Shown: one piece after another, positions 1 through 9,284 of the stretch
How the letters are laid out: the number at the start of each line of letters is the position of its first letter
How positions within the stretch are numbered: the first letter of the stretch is position 1
NCBI GenBank assembly: GCA_946481615.1
Contig: CAMLOR010000004.1
Span: 1-41,881, forward strand
Length of the DNA stretch: 41,881 nucleotides
Direction: 5' to 3'
Origin: an uncultured Aquimonas sp.
GTDB lineage: Bacteria; Pseudomonadota; Gammaproteobacteria; Xanthomonadales; Xanthomonadaceae
The notes under the pieces: model-generated
What the model was told of the DNA's origin: nothing
Seen by the model: the letters and a program-made list of their open reading frames with translations, nothing else
The model's database searches: none
Program-made: the position numbers and the translations under genes

Positions 1-479
<479 letters not shown>

Positions 480-480
<1 letters not shown>

Positions 481-1772
481 TGCCGGCCGCGATGCTTCCG
501 ACGCTGGACCGGGCGCGCATCGGAATCGTCGGACTGGGCTATGTCGGCCTGCCGCTCGCGGCCGAGTTCGGCAAACGCTACGAGACGCTGGGCTTCGACA
601 TCGATGCCGAACGCGTCGCCGAGCTGCAGGCCGGCCGCGATCGCACCCTCGAAGTGGATGCGGCCCAGCTCTCCGCGGCGCAGCGGCTGCGATTCACGCA
701 CGCGCTCGAGGACCTGCGCGGCTGCAACGTCTACATCGTGACGGTGCCCACGCCGATCGACGAGGCCAAGCGCCCCGACCTGGGCCCGTTGCGCGCCGCC
801 AGCCGCGCGCTGGCGCAGGTGCTTGCGCGCGGCGACGTGGTGATCTACGAGTCGACGGTGTATCCCGGCTGCACCGAGGAAGTCTGCGTGCCGTTGCTGG
901 AGCAGGGATCGGGGTTGGAGTTCGGCCGCGATTTCGCCGTCGGCTACAGCCCCGAGCGCATCAACCCCGGCGACAACGAACACAAGGTCACGGGCATCCT
1001 CAAGGTGACCTCCGGCTCCACGCCCGAGGCCGCCGCGTTCATCGATGCGCTCTACGGCAGCATCATTCCGGCCGGTACGCACAAGGCCAGCAGCATCCGC
1101 GTGGCGGAGGCCGCCAAGGTCATCGAGAACACGCAGCGCGATCTCAACATCGCGCTGATCAACGAACTGGCGGTGATCTTCAACAAGCTCGGCATCGACA
1201 CGCTGGAGGTGCTGCAGGCCGCCGGCACCAAATGGAACTTCCTGCCGTTCCGCCCGGGCCTCGTCGGAGGTCACTGCATCGGCGTCGATCCCTGGTATCT
1301 CACCCACAAGGCACAGCAGATCGGCCACCATCCGGAAGTGATTCTGGCCGGGCGCCGCATCAACGACGCGATGGGCGGCTACGTGGCCGAACAGGTGCTG
1401 CGCCTGATGGCGAGCAAGGGGCTCAACCCGGTGGGCGCGCGCGCCCTCATCCTGGGGCTGGCCTTCAAGGAGAATTGTCCCGACCTGCGCAACACGCGCG
1501 TGGTCGACATCATCGCGGGCCTGCGGCGGTTCCATATGGAGGTGGATGTGTACGATCCCTGGGTCGGCGCCGAAGAGGCGAAACACGAATACGGCATCGA
1601 TCTGCTGCAGCAGCCCGAGGCCGGCCGCTACGACGCCGTGATCCTCGCGGTGGCGCACCGGCAGTTCGCGTCCCTGGGCGGCGAGGGGGTGCGCGCCTTC
1701 GCGCGACCGGGCGGTGTCGTTTACGACGTGAAGTACGTGCTTCCGCGTGAAGCCGTCGACGGGCGGCTTTGA
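480..1772 (+). CDS. UDP-sugar 6-dehydrogenase of the TviB/WbpO type
   Basis: A 430-residue nucleotide-sugar dehydrogenase that oxidises C6 of a UDP-sugar to the uronic acid with NAD+. The N-terminal Rossmann motif is GLGYVGLPLA at about residues 19-28. The central domain holds ESTVYPG, and the active-site cysteine is Cys266 in GGHCIGVDPWY. The overall pattern (SPERINPGD, AGTKWNF, LAFKENCPDLRN) resembles TviB/VipA enzymes, which act on UDP-GlcNAc, more than Ugd, which acts on UDP-glucose. That points to UDP-GlcNAcA as product, but substrate cannot be settled from the sequence. It starts at ATG 480 in a TAATG junction with the upstream gene and ends in TGATG with the downstream epimerase, so the pair is probably translated in a coupled way. 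Confidence 0.88.
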
Positions 1773-2794
1773 TGAAGACCCTCGTCACCGGCACCGCGGG
1801 ATTCATCGGCTCGCACGTGGCGCAGCGCCTGCTGGCGCGCGGCGAGGAAGTCGTCGGGCTCGACAACCTCAACGACTATTACGACGTGAACCTCAAGCAC
1901 GCGCGCCTGGCGCGCCTGCAGGGAAAGCCGGGCTACACGCACCTGGCCATCGATCTGGCCGATCGTGCCGCGATGGAAGAGGCCTTCCGCGCGCATCGCC
2001 CGCAGCGCGTCGTGCACCTGGCCGCGCAGGCCGGGGTGCGCTACGCCGCGACCAATCCGCACGTGTACGTCAGTTCGAACGTGACGGGTTTCCTGCACGT
2101 GCTCGAAGGCTGCCGCGCGCATCCGGTGGAGCATCTGGTCTACGCCTCCACCAGTTCGGTGTACGGCGCCAACCTGCACATGCCTTTCAGCGAACACGAC
2201 AGCGCCGAGCATCCGCTCACGCTCTACGCCGCCACCAAGAAGGCCAACGAGCAGATGGCGCATGCCTACGCGCATCTGTACGGCATTCCCTGCACGGGCC
2301 TGCGCTTCTTCACGGTCTACGGCCCCTGGGGCCGGCCCGACATGGCGCTGTTCCTGTTCACGCGCGCCATCCTCGCGGGCGAGCCGATCAAGCTGTTCAA
2401 CCACGGCCGCCACCGCCGCAGCTTCACCTATGTCGACGACATCGTCGAAGGCGTGCTGCGCATCCTCGAGCGTCCTCCCGCGCGCGACGAGCGCTGGAAC
2501 GGCAGCACGCCGGACCCCGCCGCCAGCGGCGTGGCCCCGTACCGGCTCTACAACATCGGCAACGAAACCTCCTGCGAACTGGCCGACTACGTGTCGGCAC
2601 TGGAACGCAGCCTCGGCCGCAAGGCGCTCGTCGAGATGCTGCCGCTGCAGGCCGGCGACGTGCCCGATACCGCCGCCGATGTTTCCGAGCTGGTGGCGGC
2701 CACCGGCTATCGCCCGCAGGTTTCGGTGGAAGAGGGCGTGCAGCGCTTCGTCGAGTGGTATCGGCAGTATCATGCCGGCACTCCGGCGGCCTGA
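1772..2794 (+). CDS. NAD-dependent epimerase, UDP-glucuronate 4-epimerase type
   Basis: A 340-residue extended SDR. The N-terminus has the nucleotide-binding motif TGTAGFIGSHVA, followed by LDNLNDYYDVNLK, a signature of the LpsL/Cap1J UDP-glucuronate 4-epimerases. The catalytic pair is Tyr152 and Lys156 (YAATK), with the serine/threonine cluster STSSVYG before it. The family inverts C4 of UDP-uronic acids, giving the galacto form. Since the gene follows a TviB-type dehydrogenase in a TGATG overlap, the real substrate could be UDP-GlcNAcA (a TviC/WbpP-like role) rather than UDP-GlcA. A TTG at 1769 is in frame, but ATG 1772 overlaps the upstream stop codon and gives the usual M-K-x-L-V-T-G start. 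Confidence 0.85.
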   Translation: MKTLVTGTAGFIGSHVAQRLLARGEEVVGLDNLNDYYDVNLKHARLARLQGKPGYTHLAIDLADRAAMEEAFRAHRPQRVVHLAAQAGVRYAATNPHVYVSSNVTGFLHVLEGCRAHPVEHLVYASTSSVYGANLHMPFSEHDSAEHPLTLYAATKKANEQMAHAYAHLYGIPCTGLRFFTVYGPWGRPDMALFLFTRAILAGEPIKLFNHGRHRRSFTYVDDIVEGVLRILERPPARDERWNGSTPDPAASGVAPYRLYNIGNETSCELADYVSALERSLGRKALVEMLPLQAGDVPDTAADVSELVAATGYRPQVSVEEGVQRFVEWYRQYHAGTPAA

Positions 2795-2834
2795 TCGCAG
2801 GCTGTCTTCCGAACTTCGCACACGACGGCAATCC

Positions 2835-3998
2835 ATGGACTCCACGACTTCGCACGGGCTGGGCACGCGCGCCATCCACGCCGGCCAGAGCCCCGACCCC
2901 AGCACCGGCGCCGTGATGACGCCGATCTACGCCACCTCGACCTACGCGCAGAAAAGCCCGGGCGTGCACCAGGGCTTCGAATACTCGCGCAGCCACAACC
3001 CCACGCGCTTTGCCTACGAGCGCTGCGTGGCGGCGCTCGAAGGCGGCACGCAGGGCTACGCCTTCGCTTCGGGCCTGGCGGCCACCTCGACGGTGCTCGA
3101 CGTGCTCGACAGCGGCAGCCACGTCGTGTGCATGGACGATGTCTACGGCGGCACCTTCCGGTTGTTCGAACGCGTGCGCCGCCGCAGCGCCGGCCTCGAT
3201 TTCAGCTTCGTCGATCTCAACGACATGGCGGCCCTCGAGGCCGCGGTGAAGCCGAACACGCGCCTCATCTGGTGCGAGACGCCGACCAACCCGATGCTCA
3301 AGGTGGTCGACATCGCGCGCCTTGCGGAATTCGCGCGCAAGCGCGGCATCCGCCTGGCGGTGGACAACACCTTCTGCTCGCCGATCCTGCAACGCCCGCT
3401 GGAACTGGGCGCGCACCTCGTCATGCACTCGGCGACGAAATACCTCAACGGCCACAGCGACATCGTCGGCGGCATGATCGTCGTGGGCGACGATGCGGAA
3501 CTCGCCGAGAAGATGACCTTCCTGCAGAACGCCGTGGGCGGCGTGCAGGGCCCGTTCGACAGCTTCCTGGCGCTGCGCGGCCTCAAGACCCTGCACCTGC
3601 GGATGAAGGCGCACTGCGAGAACGCCGGCGAACTGGCGCGCTGGCTTCAAACCCACCCGGCGATCGAGAAAGTGATCTACCCGGGCCTGCCTTCGCATCC
3701 GCAGCACGAACTGGCGAAGCGCCAGATGCAAGGCTTCGGCGGCATGATCAGCGTGCTGGTGAAAGGCGGCTTCGACGGCGCGCGCCGCATGATGGAACGC
3801 TGCCACCTGTTCGCCGTGGCCGAATCGCTGGGCGGCGTCGAAAGCCTGATCAACCACCCGGCGATCATGACGCACGCCTCGGTGCCGTCGGAAAATCGTG
3901 CGCGCCTGGGCATCGCCGACAACCTCGTGCGGCTGAGCGTGGGCGTGGAAGACGTCGCGGATCTGCGCGCCGAACTCGATGCCGCTCTGAGATCCTGA
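2835..3998 (+). CDS. metB: Cystathionine gamma-synthase/gamma-lyase family PLP enzyme
   Basis: A 387-residue Cys/Met metabolism PLP enzyme, full length for the family. The PLP-binding lysine is Lys202 in HSATKYLNGHSD; the N-terminus has TRAIHAGQ and YSRSHNPTR, the C-terminus GGVESLINHPAIMTH. The family either makes cystathionine from an activated homoserine (MetB) or cleaves cystathionine to cysteine (gamma-lyase). Linkage to cystathionine beta-synthase favours a lyase role, while the xanthomonad homologue at this position is usually called metB. ATG 2835 starts the protein directly before the conserved TRAIHAG segment; the longer open frame upstream is only absence of stops. This gene is the left landmark of the metB-etfA polysaccharide locus. 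Confidence 0.85.
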   Translation: MDSTTSHGLGTRAIHAGQSPDPSTGAVMTPIYATSTYAQKSPGVHQGFEYSRSHNPTRFAYERCVAALEGGTQGYAFASGLAATSTVLDVLDSGSHVVCMDDVYGGTFRLFERVRRRSAGLDFSFVDLNDMAALEAAVKPNTRLIWCETPTNPMLKVVDIARLAEFARKRGIRLAVDNTFCSPILQRPLELGAHLVMHSATKYLNGHSDIVGGMIVVGDDAELAEKMTFLQNAVGGVQGPFDSFLALRGLKTLHLRMKAHCENAGELARWLQTHPAIEKVIYPGLPSHPQHELAKRQMQGFGGMISVLVKGGFDGARRMMERCHLFAVAESLGGVESLINHPAIMTHASVPSENRARLGIADNLVRLSVGVEDVADLRAELDAALRS

Positions 3999-4005
3999 GG
4001 CTCAG
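3995..4005. repeat. Short palindrome carrying both stop codons of a convergent gene pair
   Basis: CTGAG-G-CTCAG is a perfect 5-base inverted repeat. It contains the TGA of metB (3996-3998) and, on the other strand, the TGA of the glycosyltransferase (4004-4002). No T-tract follows on either strand, so it is not a classic intrinsic terminator. Confidence 0.6.
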
Positions 4006-5144
4006 CGATGCGGCGCGCGTTGCGCGCGCCGCACCGCCAGCGCCTCGTCGAACGCGGCCAGGGTTTCGCGAGCCGCGCGCGCCCACGAAAATCCGGCCGC
4101 CTGCGCAACGGCACGCGCCGCCAGACGCAGGCGCAGGCCGTCATCGGTCAGCATCCGGCGCAGTCCCGCCGCGATGGCATCCACGTCCAGCGGATCGACC
4201 AACAGTCCGGCATCGCCCGTCACTTCCGGCAGCGACGAGGTGTTCGATGCCAGCACCGGCGTGCCCTGCGCCAGCGCTTCGAGGATGGGCAGGCCGAAGC
4301 CTTCGTACAGCGACGGCATCGCCAGACAGAGCGCGTGGCTGTACAGCGTCGCCAGTGCGACATCGTCGACCCGGCCCAGCACGCGCACGCGATCGGCGAT
4401 GCCGAGGCGAAGCGCTTCGCGTCCGACCTGCATATCGCCCCAGCCGGGCGGACCGGCGATCGCGAGCATGAGGCGGTCGGGTGTCGTCTGCACGATGCGC
4501 GCGAAGGCCTGCATCAGGCGCGGCAGGTTCTTGCGCGGTTCCAGCGTGCCGACGAAGAGCACGTAGCGGCCGCCCAGGCCGAACTGCGCCAGCGTTTCGA
4601 CCGGCTGCGGCGACATCGGCGCCGCCGCCTCGTGCACGACGACGACGCGGTCGCGCACGGCGGGAAACGCCTCGCACAGATCGTCGCGCGTCGCCGTGGA
4701 CACCGCGATCACGCGATCGGCCTGAGCCAGCGCACGCGGCATCAGCCGGGCATCGAGCCAGCGCGTCGCGGTGCGCATTGTCTCCGGCGCCTCGAGCCAG
4801 CACAGATCGTGGATCGTCACCACGCGCGCGGTGCCGCGCGGCAACCAGAGCGGCAGACGGTGTGCGGGGCCCCAGAACAGGTCGGGACGATCGCGTGCGA
4901 GCCACAGCGGTTGCGACGTCCCGAGGGAAAGGATGCGGCCCGCTGCGATCGGCAGATGATCCGCGCGAAGACGAACGCGGGCCGGATCGGCATGCAGCGA
5001 CAGGGAGCGGCGCTCCCGGCCATACCAGCACCAATCATGCGTTGCGTCGGCTTCGCGCAGCAGCGCGGGCAACAGCTCGCGCAGATAGCGTCCGATGCCG
5101 TTGCCGGGCGTCGCCAGCGCACTGGCGTCGAGCGCGATCCTCAT
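4002..5144 (-). CDS. GT4-family (GT-B) glycosyltransferase
   Basis: A 380-residue glycosyltransferase of the family-1/GT4 type, which moves a sugar from a nucleotide donor to a lipid-linked glycan at the inner face of the membrane. Visible motifs are the N-terminal glycine-rich GNGIGRYLREL, VTIHDLCWLEAPE, FVGTLEPRKNLPRLM at the start of the second Rossmann domain, and the retaining E-x7-E motif in EGFGLPILEALAQG. The start is ATG at 5144-5142, which overlaps the stop of the upstream flippase-like gene by ATGA; the open frame runs further upstream but only within that gene. Together the two minus-strand genes form a small operon running against metB. Donor and acceptor are unknown. Confidence 0.85.
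   Translation of the reverse strand: MRIALDASALATPGNGIGRYLRELLPALLREADATHDWCWYGRERRSLSLHADPARVRLRADHLPIAAGRILSLGTSQPLWLARDRPDLFWGPAHRLPLWLPRGTARVVTIHDLCWLEAPETMRTATRWLDARLMPRALAQADRVIAVSTATRDDLCEAFPAVRDRVVVVHEAAAPMSPQPVETLAQFGLGGRYVLFVGTLEPRKNLPRLMQAFARIVQTTPDRLMLAIAGPPGWGDMQVGREALRLGIADRVRVLGRVDDVALATLYSHALCLAMPSLYEGFGLPILEALAQGTPVLASNTSSLPEVTGDAGLLVDPLDVDAIAAGLRRMLTDDGLRLRLAARAVAQAAGFSWARAARETLAAFDEALAVRRAQRAPHR
4009..4033. repeat. Strong GC hairpin at the metB/glycosyltransferase convergent junction
   Basis: TGCGGCGCGCG (4009-4019) and CGCGCGCCGCA (4023-4033) are perfectly complementary over 11 bases around a 3-base loop. The hairpin lies 11 bases past the metB stop and inside the last codons of the opposing glycosyltransferase. 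There is no T-tract, so an intrinsic terminator is not supported; it may stop transcript decay or slow polymerase at the convergent junction. The repeat is seen; the role is inferred. Confidence 0.6.
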
Positions 5145-6376
5145 GCGCGCGCCCGCATCGGCCAGGCCGGCCGCAGGCAGGCCAGGAACAACAACCATTG
5201 GGTGAGCGCCAGACCCAGCGCTGCACCCGTCGCGCCGTCCCGGTACGCGCCGATCGGCAAGGCGAGCAGCAACAGCAAGCCTGCCGCCATCAGGCGCGGC
5301 ACCAGGGCGCGCTCGCGGCCCATTGCCAACCACGCCGGGAACAGCACCAGGTTCCCGAGCATCGCCGGCAGTGCGAGGAACAGCCAGGGCAGCAGGGATC
5401 CCGCGTTCGCGAATTCCTGCCCGAACAGCAACGGCATCAGGCGCGGCCCCACCGTGAGTCCGAGTGCCACGGCGATCGCGCCGGTTCCCAGGGCGGCACC
5501 GAGGGCACGATGCAGCAGGCGCAGGAAGGCATCGGGATCGGCGGCGAGCTGCCGCAGACGGCCGAGCAGCACGTTCGCAACCGGTGCGAACAACAACAGG
5601 CCGGCCTCGTTCAGTCGGCTGCACGCGGCGTAGTCGGCCAGTGCCGTGGGCGCAAGCGGGCTTGCGCCCAACACGGCCATGTCGCCCTTGATCAACAACG
5701 CCAGCAAGCCTTCGTAGGCCACGAAAGGCAGGGCGAGGGGATACGCCGAGGCCGGCCAACGCGGTCGTGCCAGATAAAGCCGACCCCAAAAGGCGAGACA
5801 CAGCAGCAGCGCCAGCGTCCATGCCGCGAACACGCCGGCCGGCGTCGCGCCCCACGTGACCGCCACGGCGACGATCGATCCCGCGGACAGCAGGCGTCCC
5901 GCGCTTTGCCAGATCGCATCGCGCCCGAATCGGGCCCGGGCGCGCAGACGTGCCGAGACGAGGTTCATCATCGCGACCGCGCCCATGCAGACCACGGCCA
6001 CCGGCAGCGCGGGCCCCCACCGCGTCAGCCCTGCCGCCCAGATCAAAGCACCGATGCCCGCCAGCGCCAGCGTCGCCAGCACGATGTGCATGGTTCCCTG
6101 TGCGGTCAGCCGCTCGACGGAACCGATGTCGGCGTCGGCGGAAGCGCCTTCGCGATAGACCAGCGTGGGCCAGCCGCCTTCGATCAGGATGAGCCCCAGC
6201 AGCGCCGTGCTCAGGACCGCGACATAGGCGCCGAACGCCACCGCTCCCAGGGCGCGGGCGAGAAACAACAACAGCAGGAGGGACACCACGGCGCTGAAAG
6301 CGGCGCCCAATCCCTGTGCCCCCATCGCCCGGATCAACACCTCGCACGACCTCCTCAGATCAGTCCCCATGCCCAT
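5141..6376 (-). CDS. Polysaccharide flippase-like multi-pass membrane protein (Wzx/MATE type)
   Basis: A 411-residue protein with about twelve hydrophobic segments and the layout of polysaccharide export proteins (Wzx/RfbX, MVF superfamily). The N-terminus reads MGAQGLGAAFSAVVSLLLLL and then FLARALGAVAFGAYV, the usual early LARxLGxxxFGxY pattern of Wzx proteins. Such proteins flip undecaprenyl-linked repeat units across the inner membrane. ATG at 6376 and ATG at 6370 are both possible, giving a difference of two residues. It overlaps the downstream glycosyltransferase by ATGA. A second flippase-like gene sits at 21054-22298, so this one may serve a different glycan. Confidence 0.75.
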   Translation of the reverse strand: MGMGTDLRRSCEVLIRAMGAQGLGAAFSAVVSLLLLLFLARALGAVAFGAYVAVLSTALLGLILIEGGWPTLVYREGASADADIGSVERLTAQGTMHIVLATLALAGIGALIWAAGLTRWGPALPVAVVCMGAVAMMNLVSARLRARARFGRDAIWQSAGRLLSAGSIVAVAVTWGATPAGVFAAWTLALLLCLAFWGRLYLARPRWPASAYPLALPFVAYEGLLALLIKGDMAVLGASPLAPTALADYAACSRLNEAGLLLFAPVANVLLGRLRQLAADPDAFLRLLHRALGAALGTGAIAVALGLTVGPRLMPLLFGQEFANAGSLLPWLFLALPAMLGNLVLFPAWLAMGRERALVPRLMAAGLLLLLALPIGAYRDGATGAALGLALTQWLLFLACLRPAWPMRARA

Positions 6377-6453
6377 GGCTGGGTGCCCAGCGACCGCGGC
6401 CCGTCTATTAGGGTATGCGACAATTCACGCTTCGATCGCCGCCGTCCCCGCCG
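6377..6453. promoter_or_regulatory. Short divergent control region between flippase-like gene and Wzz-like gene
   Basis: Only 77 bases separate the two divergent starts used here. The one AT-rich element is TATTAG at 6406-6411, a 4-of-6 match to a -10 box reading right, about 42 bases before ATG 6454. No good -35 box is visible in either direction, so this is a weak promoter candidate. If transcription starts near 6418, ATG 6415 would not be usable and ATG 6454 would be the real start. Confidence 0.3.
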
Positions 6454-7617
6454 ATGACCCCTGTTTCTCCCGAATACCGCGCCGACGAGGTCGACCTGCG
6501 CCAACTGGCGCACGTGCTCTGGCGTTACCGCGTCTCGATCGTGGCGATCGCGCTGCTCGGCGCAGCCCTGGGCGTGGTCGCCAGCCTTTACCAGACCCGC
6601 TACCGCTGGGAGGGGCTGTTCCTGACGCCCGGGCTGACGGTCGACAACTACAAGTCTTTCGAAGCAGCCCTGGCAAACAAGCCGCGGATGCAGGAATTCC
6701 TGCGCATCAGCGGCGAGACCGAGTCGGAAGCGGGCAGGTCGATGCTCGACATGGTCGACCGCACCGGCGAATTCCAGAAGGCGATCCGGCCCGATTTCAC
6801 CTTCACCGAGCAGGATGCCAAGGCGTTCGGCGTCAAGCCGGACGCCACGGCGGTGGTCGGCATGCGCCTGGCGCTCGAAGCGTCCCGGCCGTCGGAGCGC
6901 GCCCCGATCCGCCTGCTGAGCGAATACGTCCGCGACACCAAGATCAAGGCCGACCTCGAGGCGCTCCTGCGCGGCCAGTGTCACCAGCATACGACCTTCG
7001 CGCAGCAGCTGCGCAACGACCAGATCGCGGACGAGTACGCGATCAGCCAGCTGGAAAAACGGGCCGACATCCTGCGCGATGCGATCAAGCGCCATCCGCA
7101 GGCGGCGCAGATCGAAAACCGCCAGATCGTGCTGCTGGAGCAGGGCGGCGAACGTTATCTTTCGCTCGATGCGCAGCTCGTCGCCCTGGAGATCGCGATC
7201 GCGGACAAGCGCCTGGTCGAAAACGACCGGGCCCGCAGCCGGATCGCCACCGGCCTGCGCAAGGCCTACTACTGCGGTGCGCTCGAAACGGTGAGGAAGC
7301 CCGTGCTCGGGCGCGATTTCCTGCGTCAACTCGAGGACATCCAGGCCTCCGTCTTCGCCGATCAGGACGCGGCGAACGATGCCGCCGAGGCCACGGGCAA
7401 CGAGTTCTCGATGCAGCGCGCCGGTTGGATCGACGCTTATCTCGAGGGCATGCGCTTCGTGGCGTCGCCCGAGGGCGCCGAGATGCGCGTGCGCAAGCCC
7501 GGACTGGTGCTGGGCCTGGTGCTGGGCGCGATGCTGGGCGGCCTGTTCGGCGTCCTGCTGGCGTTGTTGCGCGGCTGGTGGCGGGACAACGCGGCCCAGA
7601 TCGTGGCCGACGACTGA
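6454..7617 (+). CDS. Wzz-type chain-length determinant/polysaccharide co-polymerase
   Basis: A 387-residue protein with the Wzz arrangement. A short cytoplasmic N-terminus containing DEVDLRQLAHVLWRY is followed by a first membrane helix (about residues 27-48), then a long periplasmic, helix-rich domain. A second membrane helix lies near the C-terminus (about 348-372, glycine- and leucine-rich, ending RGWWRDN). There is no C-terminal tyrosine kinase domain. Wzz proteins set the modal length of O-antigen or related chains, working with Wzy. The periplasmic part (CHQHTTFAQQLRNDQ, later RAGWIDAYLEGM) is divergent, so this is a family-level call. ATG 6415 would add 13 residues rich in proline and serine; ATG 6454 leaves a normal leader and is preferred. 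Confidence 0.72.
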   Translation: MTPVSPEYRADEVDLRQLAHVLWRYRVSIVAIALLGAALGVVASLYQTRYRWEGLFLTPGLTVDNYKSFEAALANKPRMQEFLRISGETESEAGRSMLDMVDRTGEFQKAIRPDFTFTEQDAKAFGVKPDATAVVGMRLALEASRPSERAPIRLLSEYVRDTKIKADLEALLRGQCHQHTTFAQQLRNDQIADEYAISQLEKRADILRDAIKRHPQAAQIENRQIVLLEQGGERYLSLDAQLVALEIAIADKRLVENDRARSRIATGLRKAYYCGALETVRKPVLGRDFLRQLEDIQASVFADQDAANDAAEATGNEFSMQRAGWIDAYLEGMRFVASPEGAEMRVRKPGLVLGLVLGAMLGGLFGVLLALLRGWWRDNAAQIVADD

Positions 7618-7654
7618 TCGGGCCCTTGTCCCGAGCGGCCGGTGCAGAGCCCGG

Positions 7655-7675
7655 TCCCGTGATATATTTCGTTCA
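7655..7675 (+). promoter_or_regulatory. Candidate -10 box giving a near-leaderless transcript
   Basis: TATATT at 7663-7668 is the only AT-rich hexamer in this 58-base gap and matches the -10 consensus at 5 of 6 positions. A start site 6-7 bases downstream would fall on or next to ATG 7676, so the regulator mRNA would be leaderless. No Shine-Dalgarno sequence precedes the ATG, which fits. A -35 box at the usual distance is not recognisable. Confidence 0.4.
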
Positions 7676-8050
7676 ATGTTTGAACAGACCAGTTTCCCGA
7701 ACCCGGGTCCGTCGCAGGACGAAACGCATCTGCGCGTGCTGCGCCTGCTGCAAGCCAACCCCGAACTCAGCCAGCGCGAACTGGCCGACGCCCTCGGAGT
7801 GAGCCTGGGCAAGGCGAACTACTGCCTGCGTGCCCTGTTGGAAAAAGGCCTCGTCAAGGTGCGCAACTTCAAGAACCACCGCCACAAACGCGCCTACGCC
7901 TACCTGCTCACGCCGGAAGGCGTCGCCGCCAAGGGCGCGCTCACCGCGCGCTTCCTCAAGCGGAAGATGGCCGAATACGACTCGCTGCGCCTCGAGATCG
8001 AGGCCCTGGCGCGTGAAGTCGCGCAGTCGACCGGCAGCGCGGAAGGATGA
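7676..8050 (+). CDS. MarR-type, EPS-associated winged-helix regulator
   Basis: A 124-residue transcription regulator. Residues about 16-80 form a winged helix: [18 protein letters not shown], then the recognition helix [18 protein letters not shown], then the basic wing [16 protein letters not shown]. Residues about 84-118 form a charged helix ([21 protein letters not shown]) that probably dimerises. This matches the small MarR family EPS-associated regulators found inside polysaccharide clusters of proteobacteria. It sits between the Wzz-like gene and wecB and is the only recognisable regulator in the window, so it is the natural candidate for control of this locus. Start ATG 7676 has no Shine-Dalgarno but a TATATT box 8 bases before it. 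Confidence 0.85.
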   Translation: MFEQTSFPNPGPSQDETHLRVLRLLQANPELSQRELADALGVSLGKANYCLRALLEKGLVKVRNFKNHRHKRAYAYLLTPEGVAAKGALTARFLKRKMAEYDSLRLEIEALAREVAQSTGSAEG

Positions 8051-8081
8051 TCGCCATGCCCGTGCCGCAGGCCTTCGGTCC

Positions 8082-9245
8082 ATGAAGACGTTGTGCGTTT
8101 TCGGTACGCGTCCGGAGGCCATCAAGATGGCGCCGCTGGCGTTGGCGCTGGCGGCGGACGCGCGTTTCGAGGCCAGGGTCTGCGTCACGGGACAGCATCG
8201 CCAGATGCTGGACCAGGTGCTGGACTTGTTCGGCCTGGTACCGGATTTCGATCTGAGCGTGATGCAACCGGGGCAGGACCTGACCGACGTCACCTGCGCC
8301 GTGTTGCAGGGCATGCGCGCCGTACTGGACGAGTTCCGGCCGGACTGGGTCCTGGTGCACGGCGACACCGCGACCACCTTCGCCGCGAGCCTGGCGGCGT
8401 ATTACCGGCAGATTCCCGTGGCGCACGTCGAAGCGGGGCTGCGCACGGGCAACATGTATTCGCCCTGGCCCGAAGAGGCGAACCGCAAGCTCACCGGGGC
8501 GCTGGCGCAATTGCATTTCGCACCCACCGGCACCGCGCGCCGGAACCTGCTGCGCGAAGGGCTGGATCCGGCGGCCATCCACGTGACCGGCAATACGGTC
8601 ATCGATGCGCTGCTGCAGGTCGCGCACAAGCTCGAGGCCTCGCCGGCACTGCGCGAGCGCCATGAGCGGCAATTCCCCTTCCTCGCGCCGGATTCGCGCC
8701 TGCTCCTGGTCACGGGCCACCGGCGCGAAAGTTTCGGCGGCGGTTTCGAGCGCATCTGCCAGGCGCTCGCCGAGATCGCGCGCCGCTTCCCGGACCTGGC
8801 GATCGTCTATCCGGTGCATCTGAATCCGAACGTGCGCGAGCCCGTCAATCGTCTGCTCGCCGGCATCGACAACGTCCACTTGCTGGAACCGCTCGACTAC
8901 CTGCCCTTCGTCTACCTGATGAGCCGCGCCACGGTGATCCTCACCGACTCGGGCGGCATCCAGGAAGAGGCGCCGGCGCTGGGCAAGCCCGTGCTGGTGA
9001 TGCGCGACACCACCGAACGGCCCGAAGCCGTCGAGGCCGGCACCGTGCGCCTGGTCGGCACCGGGGTCGAAAGCATCGTCGGTGCAGTGCTGGAACTGCT
9101 CACCGACACCGGCGCCTACGAACGCATGAGCCGCGCGCACAACCCCTACGGCGACGGCCGCGCCTGCGAGCGCATCGTCCGCATCCTGGGCGACCTGTCG
9201 ACGCGTGCGTCGGACGGCGCAGCCCTGCGTGTGGCCGCGAGCTGA
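8082..9245 (+). CDS. wecB: UDP-N-acetylglucosamine 2-epimerase (non-hydrolysing)
   Basis: A 387-residue enzyme converting UDP-GlcNAc to UDP-ManNAc. The N-terminus has [13 protein letters not shown]. The catalytic residues known from E. coli WecB are all present at the same numbers: Asp95 (HGDTATT), Glu117 (HVEAGLRTG), Glu131 (PEEANRKLT) and His213 (TGHRRES). The C-terminal half has [17 protein letters not shown] and MRDTTERPE, standard for the family. Length is normal. The start ATG 8082 gives [12 protein letters not shown]; an upstream ATG at 8056 is in another frame and stops at once. wecC follows 39 bases later, so the two supply UDP-ManNAcA for the surface glycan. Confidence 0.95.
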   Translation: MKTLCVFGTRPEAIKMAPLALALAADARFEARVCVTGQHRQMLDQVLDLFGLVPDFDLSVMQPGQDLTDVTCAVLQGMRAVLDEFRPDWVLVHGDTATTFAASLAAYYRQIPVAHVEAGLRTGNMYSPWPEEANRKLTGALAQLHFAPTGTARRNLLREGLDPAAIHVTGNTVIDALLQVAHKLEASPALRERHERQFPFLAPDSRLLLVTGHRRESFGGGFERICQALAEIARRFPDLAIVYPVHLNPNVREPVNRLLAGIDNVHLLEPLDYLPFVYLMSRATVILTDSGGIQEEAPALGKPVLVMRDTTERPEAVEAGTVRLVGTGVESIVGAVLELLTDTGAYERMSRAHNPYGDGRACERIVRILGDLSTRASDGAALRVAAS

Positions 9246-9284
9246 CGCGCCCTTCTTCCCTTCCATCGATCTCGCCTGGTGTCC

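Noticed and set aside
2262..2834. Upstream extension of metB by 191 codons
   Set aside because: The extension lies inside the 4-epimerase gene in another frame. Conserved sequence begins right after ATG 2835.
2424..3875. 483-codon minus-strand frame opposite metB
   Set aside because: Same cause: lack of stops in high-GC DNA. metB shows intact catalytic motifs on the plus strand.
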